From positions 7,814,524 through 7,878,523 of the forward strand of contig CM048844.1 of the NCBI GenBank assembly GCA_026545765.1: DNA of 64,000 nt, written 5' to 3'. The translations under genes were made by a program, and so were the position numbers. This stretch comes from Plantago major (taxonomy: Eukaryota; Streptophyta; Magnoliopsida; Lamiales; Plantaginaceae). Positions within the stretch are counted from its first letter, which is position 1; the number at the start of each line of letters is the position of its first letter. Positions 58,080-64,000 of the stretch are shown one piece after another. The notes beneath the pieces are model-generated. The model searched no databases. It was given only the letters and a program-made list of their open reading frames with translations, and was not told where the DNA came from.

Positions 58080-61000
58080 ATGAGCATAGTACCAAAAGAG
58101 ACAATTGAGCTGATCGCTCAGAGCATCGGCATCACCAATTTATCACCAGATGTCTTGCCTTCCTTAGCTGCCGATGTGGAGTATCGCATTCGTGAAATTA
58201 TGCAGGTGGGTTTTGCTTTCTTCAGTTATGTGTTCGAATTCGACACGTACGATTGATTGATTGATAGATACTATTTGTAGAGCTGCTTTTAATGTGTCTG
58301 TTTGAATTGGTTAGGAATCTATCAAATGCATGAGGCATTCACGGAGAACTACTTTAACAACTGATGATGTCGATAGTGCACTTGTATTACGAAATGTAGA
58401 GGTACTGCTGTGTTTGAGGTATGGTTCGTTCCGGTTTAGTTATTGTGTGTTTTGAAACTTGTGTGTGTGATGTGCAGCCCATATATGGATTTGCCTCTGG
58501 AGATCCAATGCGGTTTAAGAGAGCTGCAGGGCATAGGGATTTGTTTTACGTTGAGGACAAGGATGTGGACTTTAAGGAAGTATGGAATTTGGACTTCTCG
58601 TTTCTGATATTTTTAACTAGTAATTATGGCATGCGTTGAAAGTTCAATTTTGTGGCTTTATGTGTTTCAGGTGATTGAAGCTCCTTTGCCTAAGGCACCA
58701 TTAGATACTGCTGTGTCTGCCCACTGGTTAGCTATTGAGGGTGTTCAACCTGCTATACCGGAAAATCCTCCTCCTGAAGCACTTCAGGGTGTGTGTTGAT
58801 ACTGTACTAGCACTACATCTGAATGCACGATTAAACTAGTCATATTGAATGGTTATTCTTCTGTCTATAATTGATGCTATCATATAATTTGTTTATTCAT
58901 TTATTTTTGCAGCACTTTCAGCACCTAATGATAACAGAAAGAGTGAATACCAAAATGACGGAGTACCTATTGACATTAAATTACCAGTTAAGCATGTACT
59001 ATCGCGGGAGCTTCAGGTATTGCTGAAAACTTATCAGTTCCTTCTATTCCTGTTGAAGAACATGTTACAGTGAGTCAGTGACAATTGTTTTTGGCCGATT
59101 TGCAGCTTTATTTTGAGAAAATCACTGAGCTTACGCTCAGCAGATCTGAGTCACCTTTGTTTAAGGAAGCATTAGTGAGCTTGGCAACTGACTCCGGACT
59201 TCATCCTCTAGTACCTTACTTTACATTCTTTGTGGCTGATGAGGTAATTAGTAATCCAATTATTATCTCGACAATTTTGCATTTGTACTCGATGACATAT
59301 AACAATTTGTTACAATGCAGGTTTCGCGGAATTTGAATAATTTTGCTCTCCTTTATGCTCTAATGCGTCTTGTTTGGAGTCTTCTTCGAAATCCACATGT
59401 ACATGTTGAGCCATATGTAAGTTATTCTGGATTTTCATTCATTTCATAATTTCACGCTAAGCACTCACTGGCGATGCGATTGTATGGGGGAGGGTGAGCA
59501 TATATGTATGTACCTTACCTTGCATTTCTACGAAGAGCAGGGCCGTCTTCGAGATTTAAGGGGCCCTGTGCAAAATTGTTAAACGAGGCCCCAATAAAAT
59601 TTCCTTTTATAGAAATGATAAGTAACAAAAATCATCCACTGCAAGTAGTACATAAATCTTTTTTCAAAAATACATATTACAAATGACTAAAAATATTATG
59701 CAACTCTTTTAGCTTCATCAATTAAATCTTCATAACTCACTTTCTCCATCATATCATTATCAATAGCTATCACCGTTAGTCTGTTGAGTCGTTCTTGTGA
59801 CATTCACCTATGATATTTTTTGCAGTAATAGGAATTATTTTATACAGAAATTCATCAAACTAACAGTCTCTGCTCTAACTCTAAACAGTTTGAAGTTTTC
59901 ACTATCACCTCACTCCGCCACCAAAAGTCTTTCAAAATTTTCATTTCTGGACCTGAATACTTCACTAGTTAGTTTACATAAAAGACAAAAACACAGCATT
60001 ACAACATGACCAAATTATATAAAGAATTGCCTTTCAAAGTAAAGTCTTAGATTAAACAGATCCAGTTAATCACAAACTTACTCATGAACTCAAGAAGCAG
60101 GCAGTTTAGGAAATTAGGCAGCCAAGAGAAGAGTAAAAGATACCCATTAAAAGCTAAAAAAATCAAAGAGGTGAGATGCTCAAATTAAAATTTCAACTAT
60201 TTGCTTGTCTTTTTATCAAATCAATAAGTGAAACCCAGATTGCTAACAAAACAGAGCTAGAATTGGATTAAAATAGATTTGTATGAAATATTAGGATGAA
60301 GGGTCATGTTTATGTACATGAAATCGAATAATAACAATGAGCAACGACCATTTTATTTCGAAATGTAAGGAAATAAAGGAATTGAATAGATGATGAGATA
60401 AATTAGGGATGAAAAAGCACAAGAAATCGAGAAAAGAGAACTGAAGATGCTGGCCGCCGAAATTATTGATGCTGTCTGCAAGAAGTCTTCTTCTATCTTC
60501 ATTTATTCTTTTTTTTTTTTTTTTTAAACTTAACTCTAGAGTTGGGCCCTAAAATTTGGGCTTGGGGGCCCTAGTAAAGGCGAGGCCCTGCACGGTTGGG
60601 CTTACCGTGCATGGGCTTAGCCGGGCCTGATGAAGAGGAGTCTTGTGCATCTATTTGAGTAATAGTTCCTCACCCCATTCACTGTAGAAGTGCTGATAAG
60701 TTGTCATGCATGGTTTTGGAGATTCCTCCTTCATGAATAGCAAGTTTCTTACATCATAAGCCTCATTCTTAACCAGCTGCATCAACTCATGCCATCAGTA
60801 ATGACGTGCCTGGTTGCAAAAAGATTAGGAAACAAATTTTCGGACAACCACTGGGATCTTCGGAATTTCACAGCCAACCTGGTTGCTTCTATATGCAAGA
60901 GGTAATCATCTTTAATATTACATGCCTAGTGCATATATGTAATGCATCTGTATTAGCTTATTGCCATTCCTGTCTTAGATACATATATTTCGTCCAAGTT

Positions 61001-63294
61001 GTCTTGGTAGCATTGTATGGGAGAATCAGGAAAATTCAATTTGTCTGAAGATTCATTAAGTTACTTATTCACTTTTGCAGATTTGGTCATGTTTACCACA
61101 ACCTCCAGCCACGTGTCACAAAAACGTTGCTGCATACTTTCTTGGATCCATCAAAAGCGTTGCCTCAACATTATGGTGCTATTCAGGGGCTTGCAGCCCT
61201 TGGACCTAATGTGGTACTTCCAGCTTCTCTTCTTATGTTTGTCCCAACTTGTCAGTCTTACATCTTCAAACTCTAATTTCCGAGATCAATTCTCATTGAC
61301 CTATTGTCCAGGTTCGGATGCTTGTACTTCCCAATCTTGAGCCTTATTTGCGACTCCTTGAGCCAGAAATGCAGCTGGAGAAGCAAAAGAATGAGATGAA
61401 AAGACATGAGGCTTGGCTTGTGTATGGTGCTCTAATGGTAATGCCTGCATTTTTTGTTGTTGAGTTTTCATTTCATCGATACTTATCAGTTATCATTTTA
61501 ATGGAGTGGAAAGGTTTGTAAAGCAGAATTTATAATCATTTTCTGCCATTTATGTGGCATGTGGATTTCTCCCTAGGAGGAACCTGTTTGATTTCCCGGG
61601 GGCAGCAAAACTGTTAATCTTCTTTTCCATCTGCTTGATGTTAAAATATGTAACTCAAGTTCTAAATTTGACGTTGAAATGCTAACCTAGTGAGAAAGAA
61701 GCCTTTGTCAGACTTAAGCTGACTTTTTCTGTATCCAATTCGGCCTTTCTAAACAGTTCATACTGATCAGTTAATTGCCATGAAATAGCTGTATGGTGTT
61801 CTTTTACCACCAAAATAGTTATAACCTTTAATTGTTCAATGAATGATTTCTGTTTAAGTCGGCTGATGTTGCAGTGTATTTCACAGCGTGCAGCTGGACT
61901 CTGTACTTATGAGCAGATGAAAGCGCTACCCTCTCTAGTATCTCCACCGTCACGTATTCGCTTGAAGAGCAGTGTGAAAGTCATGACATCAAATCCGAGT
62001 ATGGTTCCTTTTCAATATTTTCTTATTGATTCTTGGGGAAATATTTACCCTACTACTTCCTCCGTCCTTGGACAAGCTTCCCATTTAAATACAAGTGTAT
62101 TATAAGAGTATTATTTAAGTGGAATGAGGGATCTTTTTACCAAAAATTGAAGTGAGAAGCTTTATATGGTACAGCTTGAATGGAAAATTTTGGTCTTCGA
62201 CAGAAGTATTAGTAACTATATCTGTTTGAACTTGGAGTGCTGTGGATTCTTGTGGCGGTGAGACTTGGGTATCACAGTGTTTCTGGTATTCATGCTAGGA
62301 AGCTCAGATACTTCATCAAGCCCATTTAACCATATAAGATACGTCTCCAAGGCAGATATGTCGAAGATACTGCTAGAAATAGTTTTTGGTTAATTAGTTT
62401 GTTGAGAAGTTAGACTATGGATTTAGAAGAATGCTTTTATTAATACGAAATGGGTTTTTCTTGTTATTACTTAAAACTAAATTGTGAATATGTCAATATG
62501 CCTTTTAATCTATTAATTTTACCATGTGGGCTAAAAACATTTATGTAGTTTCTACTTATCCATATCTCGATTCTTCTAATATTTACCTGTCGTCGTATCA
62601 CATAGTATGTATTATGATCCGTTCCCACATTTCTTTGTTTCATCATCGCCTTTATTCATTATTATTTTGGTCGACATTCTTAATTGCTATGTTTGCTTCA
62701 CGGCTATTGAAGATGAAATAAATATATTAGTCTGGTTGTTGAGAAATTGATAATTGAAGTTATGTCCTCGTTAAGTTGTCTGGTCCACATTCATGTCTCG
62801 CCTTTTGGCATAGACTGAACTAGAATACAGTCTTCTTTATGCTATATGAAAGCTGCCTGGAATGCTTACTATGATGAAGTTTGGTCATGAGCTCTTGTTT
62901 GTTTTTACTTTTGCCAGATAAACGCAAAGCTGCCTCAGATAACATGATGCACCAGCCGCCTCTGAAAAAACAAGCAACGGATGGCCCTGCTTGTATGACA
63001 CCTTCAAACGCAACACCAATGGACATGGATGGATCAAGTGGTGGGTTTGCAACAAATGTTGGGTCAGCTGAGTCCAATTCACAAGCACCAAGGTCTTTAA
63101 ACAACAATGCCCCTGGGACCAGCAGCAGAAGCAATGCGGCTGGTGGTCAGAGGCTGAATGCATCAGCTGCCCTTGATCGAGCGAGAAAGGAAAACAATAT
63201 AGCTGGCGGAAATTTGCTACCTTTGCTATACGAGTATTTTGGTGAAAGTATGCTATCTTTTGCACCTTCACCTGAAGCACACATGTTCTTGTAA
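58080..63294 (+). CDS. TAF6: TFIID subunit TAF6
   Basis: Twelve exons: 58080-58205, 58315-58401, 58478-58579, 58671-58788, 58913-59016, 59106-59243, 59321-59416, 60777-60901, 61081-61213, 61312-61437, 61887-61998, 62918-63294; frames close to 547 residues (Arabidopsis TAF6 about 549). Residues 1 to about 70 form a histone fold ([31 protein letters not shown]) that pairs with TAF9. The following conserved central domain ([93 protein letters not shown]) is the TAF6 HEAT-repeat region. The end [14 protein letters not shown] is the plant C-terminus. It acts in TFIID and possibly SAGA in nuclear transcription initiation. Exon 11 has two in-frame acceptors 12 bases apart (61875 or 61887); the second is preferred because it continues YGALM with RAAGLC as in Arabidopsis. 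Intron 7 is enlarged by a hAT insertion, intron 11 by a MITE. Confidence 0.95.
59538..60629 (-). mobile_element. Non-autonomous hAT element in TAF6 intron 7
   Basis: 1,092 bp. The left end is CAGGGCCGTC and the right end, reverse complemented, CAGGCCCGGC, short imperfect hAT-type termini. The flanks are ACGAAGAG (59530-59537) and ATGAAGAG (60630-60637), an 8-bp hAT target duplication with one change. On the minus strand it keeps only the tail of a hAT transposase ([19 protein letters not shown], about 59750-59808), so it is an internally deleted derivative. A related inverted copy starts at 63461. The gene reads through it by splicing: the exon 7 donor (59417) and exon 8 acceptor (60776) flank it on both sides. 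Confidence 0.9.
62056..62206. mobile_element. Stowaway-like MITE in TAF6 intron 11
   Basis: 151 bp between TA dinucleotides (62054-62055 and 62207-62208). The left end is CTTCCTCCGTCCTTGGACAA and the reverse complement of the right end CTTCTGTCGAAGACCAAAA, an imperfect inverted repeat. Non-coding. It lies in the long intron 61999-62917. Confidence 0.65.
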
Positions 63295-63460
63295 TCTTAC
63301 AGCTCTTGTTTGCAGTTGCACCATGGGGGCTCCAGTAATTTTGATATAGGAGTATTGTAAACTTAACTGTTGCTTAAATACTTGGATAGTACTGTGTACA
63401 GTTATTACTGTTGTTTATTCGTACTGCTGGTAATTATCAGTGAACGACAATTGATATCTG

Positions 63461-64000
63461 CAGGCCCGGCTAAGCCCATGCGTGGTAAGCCCAACCGCGC
63501 AGGGCCTTGCCTTTTCTAGGGCCCCCAAGCCCAAATTTTAGGGCCCAACTCTAGAGTGAAGTTTGAAAAAAAAAAAAGAATAAAGGAAGATAGAAGAAGA
63601 CTTCTTGCAGACAGCATCAATAATTTCGGCGGCTAGCATCTTCAGTTCTCTTTTCTCGATTTCTTGTGCTTTTTCATCCCTAATTTATCTCATCATCTAT
63701 TCAATTCCTTTATTTCCTTACATTTCGAAATAAAATGGTCGTTGCTCATTGTTATTATTCGATTTCATGTACATAAACATGACCCTTCATCCTAATATTT
63801 CATACAAATCTATTTTAATCCAATTCTAGCTCTGTTTTGTTAGCAATCTGGGTTTCACTTATTGATTTGATAAAAAGACGAGCAAATAGTTGAAATTTTG
63901 ATTTGAGCATCTCACCTCTTTGATTTTTTTAGCTTTTAATAGGTATCTTTTACTCTTGTCTTGGCTGCCTAATTTCCTAAACTGCCTGCTTCTTGAGTTC
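63461..64000 (+). mobile_element. Second copy of the hAT element, inverted, cut by the window edge
   Basis: It starts with CAGGCCCGGCTAAGCCCATG at 63461 and is the near-identical reverse complement of 60629 down to about 60086. About 540 bp are visible. Small differences (for example 'ttaagttt' versus 'tgaagttt', A-run length, 'ggcc'/'ggct' changes) show it is a separate insertion or an old duplicate rather than an assembly echo. It lies about 166 bp downstream of the TAF6 stop and so may influence its 3' end. The left 8 bases are GATATCTG; the other flank is outside the window. Confidence 0.88.

Noticed and set aside
1..64000. tRNA, rRNA, microRNA hairpin or CRISPR-type arrays
   Set aside because: I looked for cloverleaf-type A and B box pairs, ribosomal words and regular short-spacer repeats. 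Only SINE-like tRNA-derived boxes were found, and the tandem arrays are minisatellites without unique spacers.

Overview
This window is AT-rich nuclear DNA from a flowering plant, almost certainly a core eudicot. The evidence is multi-exon genes with plant GT-AG introns, plant-only families (S-protein homologue, PUB-type U-box ligase, WAV3-type RING/VWA ligase, plant synaptotagmin) and a dense load of plant transposons (Ty1-copia, hAT, LINE, SINE-like and Stowaway-like elements). Abundant elements with 'CTCCCTCCGTCCC'-type ends and a divergent transketolase similar to desiccation-linked Craterostigma paralogues would fit an asterid, but that placement is a weak inference.

Layout. 1-5.4 kb: no convincing gene; a Stowaway MITE, a dispersed repeat and two minisatellite blocks. 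5.4-12.4 kb: a tandem pair of S-protein (SPH/S1) genes. The left copy is split by a very young 4.75-kb copia element and has lost its ATG; the right copy is intact. 13.7-16.5 kb: a two-exon RING/VWA ubiquitin ligase (minus). 16.5-21.8 kb: intergenic, with a SINE-like insertion bounded by 17-bp target duplications. 21.8-27.2 kb: a second complete copia element (plus) with 2% LTR divergence. 28.2-31.5 kb: a 12-exon synaptotagmin (SYT3-type, minus). 33.5-37.3 kb: a 7-exon plastid-type transketolase (plus), divergent but with its active-site motifs. 38.5-38.7 kb: a secreted cysteine-rich peptide gene. Its downstream segment is duplicated at 44.2-44.8 kb with a truncated copy; between them lie a decayed hAT transposon and a long (TA)n tract. 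44.9-46.0 kb: a short-chain dehydrogenase (minus) whose promoter carries three ABRE motifs. 46.4-48.0 kb: a 5'-truncated LINE with a 16-bp target duplication. 48.7-50.7 kb: a TFIIIC tau55-like subunit (minus). 53.3-56.4 kb: a PUB14-type U-box ligase (minus). 58.1-63.3 kb: TAF6 (plus), with one non-autonomous hAT in intron 7 and a second inverted copy just downstream running off the window.

The genes do not form one pathway. They are ordinary euchromatic neighbours: two transcription-machinery subunits (TFIIIC tau55 and TAF6), two ubiquitin ligases, one membrane-contact-site lipid-transfer protein, one carbon-metabolism enzyme, one stress-type reductase and two small secreted-peptide families. 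Exon models were built by hand from splice sites, reading-frame continuity and family similarity; all reading-frame sums close. I did not find a convincing previously undescribed system. The most informative observations concern insertion history (target duplications, empty sites, nested events) and the divergent transketolase.
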